From positions 558,001 to 622,000 of the forward strand of contig OZ252261.1 of assembly GCA_965249955.1 (NCBI GenBank): DNA of 64,000 nt. Reading direction: 5' to 3'. Numbering within the stretch: position 1 is the stretch's first letter; each line of letters opens with the position of its first letter. Source of the stretch: SB11 sp965249955 (GTDB lineage Bacteria; Bacteroidota; Bacteroidia; UBA8524). Shown in pieces: positions 53,258 through 61,584 of this stretch. A model generated the notes under the pieces. The model ran no database searches, was not told where the DNA came from, and saw only the letters and a program-made list of their open reading frames with translations. A program made the position numbers and the translations under genes.

Positions 53258-53713
53258 TTAGCTGAAATCAAATGGAAAAACAGGCAACTCGGTAGTTTCA
53301 GTCATACGCTGGTTTTGTTTATCAATAGTTAAGTAATGATGCTCTATACCATTAGTTAGCATAATATAATCAATACCAAAACCATAGGTATATACTGCCG
53401 CCTGAGAAAAAACCGAAGAGTTTATGGGCACAGTAGGTGCTTTGCACTCTACCAACAATACAGGTAATCCACTACGACCAAATACTACTACATCAACACG
53501 ACGTTTTCTGCCCAGCACTGTTATGCCCTTCTCCACTCCTATGAGGTTAATGGGTACATTTTTTTCTACCATTAAAAAATGAATAATATGCTGGCGTACC
53601 CACTCTTCGGGAGTTAAGGTTATATATTTCTTCCGCACTACATCAAAAATTAGTTTTCTTTGTGCCTCGGCCTTCACCTTATATTCAAATGGGGGCAAAT
53701 TGAGTTGGTACAT
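53258..53713 (-). CDS. Standalone HSDR_N-type PD-(D/E)XK nuclease-like protein
   Basis: Cytoplasmic protein of 151 residues resembling the N-terminal nuclease domain of type I restriction HsdR. The PD-(D/E)XK residues are visible: D74 in RRVDVVVF and E89-x-K91 in LLVECKAP; a helix EEWVRQHIIHFLMVEKNVP supports the fold. No helicase, methylase or specificity subunit is nearby, so this is not a restriction system as such. It is transcribed divergently from holA with 26 bases between the starts, an arrangement I recall as frequent in Bacteroidota. An exact TATTTTTG -7 box (minus, 53724-53731) ends 10 bases upstream. Confidence 0.88.
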   Translation of the reverse strand: MYQLNLPPFEYKVKAEAQRKLIFDVVRKKYITLTPEEWVRQHIIHFLMVEKNVPINLIGVEKGITVLGRKRRVDVVVFGRSGLPVLLVECKAPTVPINSSVFSQAAVYTYGFGIDYIMLTNGIEHHYLTIDKQNQRMTETTELPVFPFDFS

Positions 53714-53723
53714 AGTAAAATTT

Positions 53724-53731
53724 CAAAAATA
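53724..53731 (-). promoter_or_regulatory. -7 box of the HSDR_N gene (TATTTTTG)
   Basis: Exact TAnnTTTG on the minus strand with a 10-base gap to the ATG at 53713. It lies in the 26-base divergent space before holA, where both promoters must be compact. Confidence 0.45.
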
Positions 53732-53739
53732 TTCAATTC

Positions 53740-54762
53740 ATGGCAGCATCAGTAACAGCATCTTTTGATAAAATACTAAGCGCGCTAAAAGCACGCCAAT
53801 ACTCGCCGGTATATTTTTTACAAGGCGAAGAAAGCTATTTTATTGATGAGATAGTAAACTATATAGATGATAATGTATTAAACGAGGGTGAAAAAGGTTT
53901 TAACCAAACCATTTTTTATGGTAAAGAAACCGATATGGTTACTATTCTTATGGCTGCCCGTAGGTTTCCTATGATGAGCGACTATCAGGTAATAATTGTA
54001 AAGGAAGCCCAAAACCTAAAAGACTTTGATAAACTTGAAGCCTACCTTGCCAACCCTGTAAGCAGCACCATATTGGTTTTTGCTTATAAAGGCAAAAAAC
54101 TGGATAAACGTACTAAAACCGCCAAAGCGCTCGAAAAATTTGTGTTGCTTGATGCTACAAAAATGTACGACAATCAAGTACCTGCTTGGGCTGAAGACTT
54201 TTTAAAGAAAAAAGGGTACACCATTAACCAAAAGGCGTTGGCATTGGTGGTAGAATCGTTGGGAAATGATTTGGGTAAAATAGCCAACGAGTTGGGCAAA
54301 ATGCTTTTAAACCTTGAAGGAACAAATATTAAAACCATCACTCCAAAAGAAATTGAAGAGAATATAGGTATAAGCAAAGACTATAATATTTTTGAATTGC
54401 AAGAGGCCATTGGTAAACGCAACTTTACCCGTGCTATTGAAATTGTAGACTATTTTTCGCAAAGTAAAAACCAAAACGGCAACTTGGTAGTAGTGCTTCC
54501 CCAGTTGTACAACTTTTTTAGTAAGCTATACAAAATACACTACCTAAAGGATAAGAGTAAAGAGAATGTAAGCCGTCAACTGGGTATTAATCCCTTCTTT
54601 TTCAACGACTACAACAACTATTTCAAAAATTACTCGTCTATAAAAATTGAAAACATTTTCACTACACTATCTGAGTTTGATTTAAAATCAAAAGGCGTTA
54701 ACAATGCGGGGACTCCTGATGGAGAATTAATGAAAGAGATGTTAGTGCGAATTTTTCGTTAA
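53740..54762 (+). CDS. holA: DNA polymerase III subunit delta
   Basis: Clamp-loader wrench subunit of 340 residues. The opening YSPVYFLQGEESYFIDEIVNYI is the HolA N-terminal pattern, where the clamp-opening region follows at about 60-75 (RRFPMMSDYQVIIVKEAQ). The domain ALALVVESLGNDLGKIANELGKML and FELQEAIGKRNFTRAIEI are also typical. holB lies elsewhere in this window (24994), so the clamp-loader genes are split, as is usual. A standalone nuclease-like gene diverges from its 5' end. Confidence 0.94.
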   Translation: MAASVTASFDKILSALKARQYSPVYFLQGEESYFIDEIVNYIDDNVLNEGEKGFNQTIFYGKETDMVTILMAARRFPMMSDYQVIIVKEAQNLKDFDKLEAYLANPVSSTILVFAYKGKKLDKRTKTAKALEKFVLLDATKMYDNQVPAWAEDFLKKKGYTINQKALALVVESLGNDLGKIANELGKMLLNLEGTNIKTITPKEIEENIGISKDYNIFELQEAIGKRNFTRAIEIVDYFSQSKNQNGNLVVVLPQLYNFFSKLYKIHYLKDKSKENVSRQLGINPFFFNDYNNYFKNYSSIKIENIFTTLSEFDLKSKGVNNAGTPDGELMKEMLVRIFR

Positions 54763-54822
54763 CATATTGTAAACTTTTTATCGATTTTTACTGTTTATTT
54801 GCCTAAAACTCCACTTATTAAT

Positions 54823-56787
54823 ATGAAAAAACATCTACTTTTAGCACTTTTAGCTTTACCTGCCGTGGCCTTTTCACAGCAAAAAGGAGCTACCGATGCA
54901 GCTGTGATAAAGCAAGAAACCAATATTATCACACCTGCCCATGTTGAGCCTTTTAAAACCAAAAACGCCTACAACAACAATTCTTTTCAAAGAAAATCAA
55001 GTAATCTTCCCTATAAGTTTGATACTATCGGGTTCACTTACTACGATTTACAAACCAACGCATCAATAGGCAATCGCCTATACGTTTACCCTGATGGTAA
55101 AATTTCTGCTGCATGGACTTTCTCGCCTGATAATACTGCAGAATTTCCATTACGCGGTTCAGCCTACAATCACTTTGATGGTAGCGCATGGGGCTCGTTC
55201 CCTTCATCTCGTGTAGAAAACGTACGTTTGGGTTGGCCTTCTATTGGTGTATTACCCGGAAACAAAGAGTATGTTATTGCGCACTTTGCTACTAGCGGGG
55301 GTATGCACGTAACTACTAACACAGGTGTTGGAAGCACTACTTGGACTACTGGTAGCCGCATACTTACATCTCCTAACGGTAAACCCATTTGGAACCGCTC
55401 TGATAACAATGGTAACACTATTCACCTTATTTCTAATTATTCTGATTCGTCAGCAGCAACTGACCCGCCAAATATAAGAGTTGACGGCTTAATACTTCCA
55501 ACCACATACTCTCGCAGTACTGATGGTGGTCTTACTTGGAGCACATCGTTAAGCATGTTGCCGGGTTACGATACCAGCCGCTATGTACGTGGTGGTGGCG
55601 ACCAATACGCTATTGATGTAAACGGTAATAATGTTGCCATAGTAATTGGCGACAACCTTGGTGGTGATGTTGCCCTATGGAAAAGCACTGATAATGGTGT
55701 TACTTTTACTAAAACCATAGTTGATACTTTTGCCTTTGCGCCATACACAAGCGATAAAGTAATTGGTACAGCAGTACCTACAAATGATGGTTCTGTTGAC
55801 GTTGTTGTTGATGCAAACGGATATGCCCACGTATTTTGGGGATACTCTGAAGTAACTAAAAACCACCCTAGCCCTGATTCATCTTTCTTCGTACCTGCAT
55901 CAAACCGTATTATGTACTGGAACGAGCAAAACAATACCAAACAAATAATTGGTGGTATGTTGGATATGGACGGTGACAATACCCTTTCATTAGGTTTTGG
56001 AACTACCCGCTCGCTTGGGGCTAATAATGCATTACCTGCTTATTTAGATAGCTTAGGCAACAGGGTTGATTTGGTATCGGTAGCTCGCTACGGAAATACC
56101 TCATTGGCTACTATGCCAAGCGCTATGGTTGATGCTCAAGGACGTATTTTCTGTGTATACTCAGCTCCGCTTGAAGGTGATATTTATTTGGGCGATGCTG
56201 CCACATCATCAAACTACCGCGATGTATTTATTACATTCTCTACTGATGGTGGCGCTACTTGGGCCGATCCTCAAAACATAGTTCAAGGTCATGGTTTCGA
56301 AGATGTATTTGCCTGCATAGGTCAAATAGTTGAAAACGGAAACTTGCACATTATATGGCAACGTGATGAAATACCCGGTACTAACCTTCAAAATAACTCG
56401 GCCGATAACTCTCACCCAACAGTTAACAACATTATCATGCACGCTAAAATACCTGTGCAAGCTGTTATAAACAACCAAATAGGCCTAGGCCCTGGTGTTG
56501 GTGTAGCCGAAGTAGCTAAACAAAACGTATACATTACTACAGGTTTTTACCCTAACCCTACCAACAATGGCGGTGAGGTTGAAATTTACCTAACAGAAAC
56601 CAGTGATGTAAAACTTACTGTTAGCAACCTATTGGGTCAAACCCTTATGAGCCAAGATATGGGCAAAACTGCCCCTGGTAACTCTACATTTAAAATCAGT
56701 ACTGATAAACTAAGCACTGGTGTGTATATGTATACCATTGCTACCGATACTTACTCAGTAAGCGGTAAAATGATAGTAAACAAATAA
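54823..56787 (+). CDS. Secreted BNR-repeat (sialidase-like fold) protein with T9SS sorting domain
   Basis: Exported protein of 654 residues from the ATG at 54823; an in-frame TTG at 54799 would add eight residues. Signal peptide (MKKHLLLALLALPAVAFSQ). Asp-box BNR repeats are visible: SRSTDGGLTWS near 230, STDNGVTFTK near 288 and STDGGATW near 472, so a beta-propeller is expected. No clear catalytic sialidase triad could be confirmed. The end (about 575-654: FYPNPTNNGGEVEIYL through TGVYMYTIATDTY) is a T9SS type A sorting domain. Four bases past the stop a repeat element begins. Confidence 0.85.
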   Translation: MKKHLLLALLALPAVAFSQQKGATDAAVIKQETNIITPAHVEPFKTKNAYNNNSFQRKSSNLPYKFDTIGFTYYDLQTNASIGNRLYVYPDGKISAAWTFSPDNTAEFPLRGSAYNHFDGSAWGSFPSSRVENVRLGWPSIGVLPGNKEYVIAHFATSGGMHVTTNTGVGSTTWTTGSRILTSPNGKPIWNRSDNNGNTIHLISNYSDSSAATDPPNIRVDGLILPTTYSRSTDGGLTWSTSLSMLPGYDTSRYVRGGGDQYAIDVNGNNVAIVIGDNLGGDVALWKSTDNGVTFTKTIVDTFAFAPYTSDKVIGTAVPTNDGSVDVVVDANGYAHVFWGYSEVTKNHPSPDSSFFVPASNRIMYWNEQNNTKQIIGGMLDMDGDNTLSLGFGTTRSLGANNALPAYLDSLGNRVDLVSVARYGNTSLATMPSAMVDAQGRIFCVYSAPLEGDIYLGDAATSSNYRDVFITFSTDGGATWADPQNIVQGHGFEDVFACIGQIVENGNLHIIWQRDEIPGTNLQNNSADNSHPTVNNIIMHAKIPVQAVINNQIGLGPGVGVAEVAKQNVYITTGFYPNPTNNGGEVEIYLTETSDVKLTVSNLLGQTLMSQDMGKTAPGNSTFKISTDKLSTGVYMYTIATDTYSVSGKMIVNK

Positions 56788-56790
56788 GCA

Positions 56791-56873
56791 GTCATGCTGA
56801 ACTCGTTTCAGCATCTCATTGCCAAATACTTTCATTTATACATATTGAGATCCCGAAACAAGTTCGGGATGAC
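56791..56873 (+). repeat. Palindrome-ended repeat element A
   Basis: An 83-bp element with GTCAT at the left end and ATGAC at the right. Each end forms a hairpin: TGCTGAACTCGTTTCAGCA and ATCCCGAAACAAGTTCGGGAT. Just inside are inverted ATCTCA and TGAGAT. It begins 4 bases after a stop codon. This is a REP-doublet type layout; no transposase is present. Confidence 0.7.
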
Positions 56874-56882
56874 GAAATAAGT

Positions 56883-56914
56883 AAAACCCCGTCTGAAATT
56901 CAGGCGGGGTTTTA
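56883..56914 (+). terminator. Rho-independent terminator of the BNR protein gene
   Basis: AAAACCCCGTCTG pairs with CAGGCGGGGTTTT around AAATT, followed by TTTTATG. Located between the two palindrome-ended elements. Confidence 0.82.
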
Positions 56915-56935
56915 TGTTATTAGTATTTTACGGAA

Positions 56936-57034
56936 ATGTGCGGCGGCCAGTCATTCCCAACTTGATTGGGAATCTGCGGGTGGACAGCCAACACACAGAT
57001 TCCTGCTTTCGCAGGAATGACTGCCCACGCACAT
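56936..57034 (+). repeat. Palindrome-ended repeat element B
   Basis: A second element with GTCATTCC (56950) and GGAATGAC (57014-57021) as inverted ends, flanked by ATGTGCG and CGCACAT, and with hairpins CATTCCCAACTTGATTGGGAATC-like and ATTCCTGCTTTCGCAGGAAT. AATCTG and CAGATT are inverted just inside. Layout mirrors element A, although the sequence differs. Confidence 0.7.
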
Positions 57035-57348
57035 CGTTTGCTAAATAATTCATATTAGGGTTAAAAAACTTTTGAAGAAACTACACCTTGACATATATTT
57101 TGTTAACTCATCCTAAATAATGCGTTTAGTCCCAACGTTCATAATTCCCCCTCTCTTTAGTAAGAGAGGGGCGCATTTATGTAGTTCTAGCTTTTCCATA
57201 TAACTGGGGGTGAGTTAAATAAAACCCAACAACTATTTTTAGGTTCAGAGTAAAAGGGGTAGTCATCCTCAAATACTAACATTCCATCTAAATCGCTGCA
57301 TTTTTCGTTAAAAAACTTTAGGTTTGAAAACTTGCCATACTTCACTTT
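57035..57348 (+). other. Intergenic region with a further hairpin, no gene seen
   Basis: Besides elements A and B upstream, this part holds a perfect hairpin, CCCCTCTCTT with AAGAGAGGGG around TAGT, at 57148-57171. No reading frame or clear TAnnTTTG box near the peptidase start was found. Confidence 0.5.
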
Positions 57349-59520
57349 ATGAAAAAAATACTTTCTCTACTAATTATAGCGGCTTTTGCAACTACCGCCT
57401 TCGCCCAAAAGAAAATTACACTTGAAGATATATTTCTGAACAATACTTTCAGACTGAATTATGTATCGGGTTTTGTACCCTCTGCCGATGGCAAAAGCTA
57501 TTATAACTACGAGGGTGGCGACACTCTATTGGTAGTTAAATACGAGTACAGCACAGGCAAAGCCACACAAACCGTTTTTAATCCCTACGATTTAGGCTTG
57601 GGCTTTAGCAAAGCACCTTACTACAGTTACGAGTTTAGTGCCAACGAAAATCAACTGCTGATAAGCCTTGAAACTGAACAAATTTACCGCCACAGCTCGC
57701 GCAGTAAATACTATGTATACGATTTGAAAGAGAAAAAAGCCTATCCTGTTGCTACTGAAAAAGTAATGTATGCCAGCTTCTCTCCCGACGGCAGCAAAGT
57801 AGCTTATGTTAAGGATAACAACCTATACTATACCGACTACAAAAGCGGCAAAACCACACAAATAACTACCGACGGTAAAGATGATGCTATAATAAACGGT
57901 GCTGTTGATTGGGTGTATGAAGAAGAATTTAGCATGAGCCGTGGTTTTGAATGGAATGCCAACGGCACACAAATAGCCTTTTATCGTTTTGATGAAAGCC
58001 GTGTGAAAAAATTTAGCATGGATATGTACGGCACACTTTATCCTGAACAAGATGTGTTTAAATACCCCAAAGCAGGCGAAGACAACTCAACCGTTGATGT
58101 AAAAATATACAACCTTGAAACCGCTAAAGTACTTGAGGTGAACGAGGGTAGTGAAAACGACCAATACATACCCCGCATTAAATGGACACAAAACCCCAAT
58201 GTACTGGCATTTGAAAGATTAAACCGCTTGCAAAACAAACTTGAAATTGTGTTGGTTGATGCTGCCGCAAACGCCCAGCTAAAAACCATATATACCGAAG
58301 AAAACAAATACTATGTTGATATTAACGACAACCTTACTTTTTTGAAAGACGGTAAGCATTTTATATTCTCTAGCGAAAGAAGCGGCTACAACCACTTGTA
58401 TTTGTATGCTATTGATGGAAAAGAAATTAACCAAATAACAACAGGCAATTGGGAAGTAGATGCCTTTTTAGGTTATGATGAAAAGAAAGAAACCCTTTAC
58501 TATACCTCAACCGAAAATACGCCTATCGAAAGGCATCTGTATAGCATTAGTCTAAAAGGTAAAAACAAAACACAGCTTACTAAAAACGGTGGCACGCACA
58601 GCATTACCTTTAATCCAACATTTACATACTATATGGATTTGGAGTCGTTTATGGGCGGTGGTTATACCCAAAGCATATTTACCAACAAAGGCAAACTGGT
58701 ACGCGAATTAGCCAATAACAAAGAGCTTGATGCGAAGATGAAAGAATATAATTTCGGAGGTTCTGAGTTTTCTACCCTAAAAACAAGCGAAGGTGTTGAG
58801 TTGAACTACTGGATGATTCGCCCTGCTGATTTCGATCCAAATAAAAAATACCCGCTGCTAATGTTTGTATACGGTGGCCCGGGCAACCAGCAGGTAATGA
58901 ACCGTTGGGGCGGCAGTAACTACCTATGGTATCAGTACCTTGCACAACAAGGCTATGTAATAGCTTGTGTAGATAACAGAGGTACAGGCGGACGTGGCGA
59001 AGAGTTTAAAAAACTTACCTATAAAGAATTAGGCAAATACGAAACTATCGACCAAATAGAAGCGGCCAAATATTTTGCCAAACAAAGCTATATTGATGCC
59101 AGCCGTATAGGCATTTGGGGTTGGAGTTATGGAGGTTATATGTCGTCACTATGTATTAGCAAAGGTGCTGATGTATTTAAAAGTGCTGTTGCTGTTGCCC
59201 CCGTTACCAACTGGAGGTATTATGATAATATTTATACCGAACGTTATATGCAACGCCCGCAAGAAAATGCAAACGGTTACGATAATAACTCACCCATAAA
59301 CCATGTAGAAAAAATAAAAGGCAATTACCTTATAATACACGGTACGGCTGATGACAATGTACATTTTCAAAATACTGTAGAAATGGTAAACGCCATGATA
59401 AACAAAGGGGTGAAATTTGACAGTGAAATATATCCTAATAAAAACCACAGTATTGGCGGTCGCATGACCCGCTATCATTTGTATAGCCGAATGACTGCTT
59501 TTTGGCTTGAAAAACTATAA
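57349..59520 (+). CDS. Dipeptidyl-peptidase IV-like S9 serine peptidase
   Basis: Exported peptidase of 723 residues removing dipeptides from peptides. Signal peptide at 1-20 (AAFATTAFAQ). The N-terminal eight-bladed propeller (about 25-470) includes the DPP-IV segment VDWVYEEEFSMSRGFEWNANG, whose Glu pair binds the substrate N-terminus. The alpha/beta hydrolase domain follows with catalytic S593 in GWSYGGYMS, D668 in GTADDNVH and H700 in NKNHSIG. It stands upstream of two POT peptide transporters in the same direction, consistent with peptide scavenging. Length is near the family's usual 720-760. Confidence 0.95.
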   Translation: MKKILSLLIIAAFATTAFAQKKITLEDIFLNNTFRLNYVSGFVPSADGKSYYNYEGGDTLLVVKYEYSTGKATQTVFNPYDLGLGFSKAPYYSYEFSANENQLLISLETEQIYRHSSRSKYYVYDLKEKKAYPVATEKVMYASFSPDGSKVAYVKDNNLYYTDYKSGKTTQITTDGKDDAIINGAVDWVYEEEFSMSRGFEWNANGTQIAFYRFDESRVKKFSMDMYGTLYPEQDVFKYPKAGEDNSTVDVKIYNLETAKVLEVNEGSENDQYIPRIKWTQNPNVLAFERLNRLQNKLEIVLVDAAANAQLKTIYTEENKYYVDINDNLTFLKDGKHFIFSSERSGYNHLYLYAIDGKEINQITTGNWEVDAFLGYDEKKETLYYTSTENTPIERHLYSISLKGKNKTQLTKNGGTHSITFNPTFTYYMDLESFMGGGYTQSIFTNKGKLVRELANNKELDAKMKEYNFGGSEFSTLKTSEGVELNYWMIRPADFDPNKKYPLLMFVYGGPGNQQVMNRWGGSNYLWYQYLAQQGYVIACVDNRGTGGRGEEFKKLTYKELGKYETIDQIEAAKYFAKQSYIDASRIGIWGWSYGGYMSSLCISKGADVFKSAVAVAPVTNWRYYDNIYTERYMQRPQENANGYDNNSPINHVEKIKGNYLIIHGTADDNVHFQNTVEMVNAMINKGVKFDSEIYPNKNHSIGGRMTRYHLYSRMTAFWLEKL

Positions 59521-59584
59521 GCTGCTTGCTTTTTATAATTTAACAACTAGTTTTACGAAAATTTAATTTTAACAAAACGTATAA

Positions 59585-61490
59585 ATGAGTACTACATCTG
59601 AAAAACACCCTAAAGGGTTGTACCTATTGTATATGACAGAAATGTGGGAGCGTTTTAGCTACTACGGTATGCGTGCCATATTCTCGTTATATATGATAAA
59701 TGCTTTGTTGTTTGATAAAGCAACAGCATCAAAAATATACGGTAGCTATACCGGTTTGGTATACCTTACCCCCCTTTTGGGCGGTTACATAGCCGATAGG
59801 TATTGGGGCAATCGCCGTTCAATAATTTTTGGTGGTGCACTTATGGCCGTTGGGCAGTTTTTCATGTTTGCAAGTGGTGCCATGTACGAGTCGACAGACA
59901 CTGCTACATTAATAATGTACACAGGTTTGGGTTTCCTTATTTTTGGTAACGGTTTCTTTAAACCCAATATCTCTACAATGGTAGGTTCGCTATATCCTGA
60001 TGGCGACCGTCGTGTAGATTCAGCTTTTACAATATTTTACCAAGGTATTAACTTAGGTGCACTTATAGCCCCCGTTGTTTGTGGTGGTTTGGGCGAGCAA
60101 TACGACTCATCAAAACTTATAATGCCCGAAGCCTTTAAGTGGGGCTTTTTTGCAGCAGGCGTAGGTATGGTTATAAGCCTTATTACCTTCGTTTGGCTTA
60201 AAAACAAATACATTGTTACTCCTGATGGCGAAGCCGTTGGTATGCCTCCTAAAAAGGCAGAACTTGTTAAAGATGCCAATACCCCATCATCAAAACTTAG
60301 TCCTAAAGTATTAGGTATTGGTGTTATTGCTCTTGTTGTTCTTTTCTTTTTATTCTATATTCCTCTTGGTTTTGATGTTATTGGTTCAATAATATTTGCT
60401 ATATCTATTGTTCTTCCTGCTATTATTGTTAGCGACCCTTCGCTTACCAAGATTGAGAAAGACCGTATATGGGTTATTTACATAGTAGCATTCTTTGTTA
60501 TCTTCTTCTGGATGGCGTTTGAGCAAGCGGGTGTATCACTAACCTTCTTTGCACAAGAGCAAACTAACCGTACCTTATTTGGGTGGACTATGCCCGCCAG
60601 TTGGTTCCAATCGTTCAACGCAGCCTTTATAGTGCTACTGGCACCTGTTGCAGTATCAATTTGGGGAGTTTTGGGCAAACGTGGTAAAGAACCCGCATCA
60701 CCAGTAAAACAATCAATAGGTTTAGGTTTTCTAGCCCTTGGTTATTTGTTTATTGCTTGGGGTGTATACGGAATAGAGCCTTGGGATAAAGTAAGTATGA
60801 TATGGTTGGTTGGTCTTTACCTAATCCACACCGTTGGCGAGCTTTGCCTATCTCCTATTGGTTTATCAATGGTAGTAAAACTAGCTCCAGCCCGTGTAGT
60901 ATCACTACTTATGGGTGTTTGGTTTATGAGTCAATGCGGCATCAAACAAACTTGCCGGTGAGCTTAGCTCATTATACCCTGAAGAGGTTAAAATAGAAAC
61001 CGCAGCAATAAAATCTGATAGTACTACAATGAGCATTATTGCATCACAAACTATTGATAGTGCTGTTTGGGAACAATCGGCAAAAGAAATGTATAAATTA
61101 CCTGTAGCCAATATAGAGTTTGCAGGCGAAAACGATTCAAAAGACACTATCTCTTCTTTTACATTAACTGCTGAAAAGAAAGAAGTATCAGTATACCACT
61201 TAAAATTAATGCACATCACCAGTAAAGAAATTAGCAATGCAGTAGTAAGTGCTGATGGAAATTACTTGATTGGATATAAAGTAACCGATCGCCCCACTGC
61301 TGAAGGCAGAGTGAAAGAAAAAGAATTAGAGGTTTGGAATTTAAAACCCGTAAAACCATCATTCTTAGGCATGAAGATTGACAACCTGTTTGATTTCTTT
61401 ATGATATTTGTATACATGGCAGGGGCTGCCGCTATACTTCTATTTGCCATTAACAAATGGCTGCTAAAAATGATGCACGGTGTTGTATAA
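59585..61490 (+). pseudogene. POT family peptide transporter broken by a one-base frameshift
   Basis: Proton-coupled oligopeptide transporter (POT/PTR2). The first part (59585-60961) begins HPKGLYLLYMTEMWERFSYYGMRAIFSLYM with the ExxER(F) signature, has ten or so helices, and runs into LLMGVWFMSQCG then a stop. If the extra C at 60932 is ignored, the frame continues as MSNAASNKLAGELSSLYPEE and joins the frame of the later piece (to 61490), which holds a hydrophilic insertion and the final helix FFMIFVYMAGAAAILLFAINKWL. The complete protein would be about 634 residues. This is either a sequencing error or a true disruption. The intact paralog next door shows the same GELCLSPIGLS region and expected continuation. 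Confidence 0.85.
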
Positions 61491-61518
61491 GCAACATTTT
61501 ATCTAAAATATATAAGCT

Positions 61519-61552
61519 AAAGCCTTGCATTTTGCAGGGCTTTGCTATTTTT
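61519..61552 (+). terminator. Rho-independent terminator between the two POT genes
   Basis: AAAGCC-TTGCA pairs with TGCAG-GGCTTT around TTT and is followed by GCTATTTTT. It lies 29 bases after the first POT gene's end, so the second POT gene may need its own promoter; a near-match TATTTTTA lies at 61545-61552. Confidence 0.7.
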
Positions 61553-61584
61553 ACATAAATAAACAAACATCAACTATTTATCAA

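Noticed and set aside
53258..53713. Type I restriction system
   Set aside because: Only an HsdR N-terminal-like domain is present; methylase, specificity and helicase parts are missing.
60926..60961. Programmed ribosomal frameshift in the POT gene
   Set aside because: The site GAGTCAATG has no slippery run and no clear stimulating structure, so an error or inactivation is simpler.
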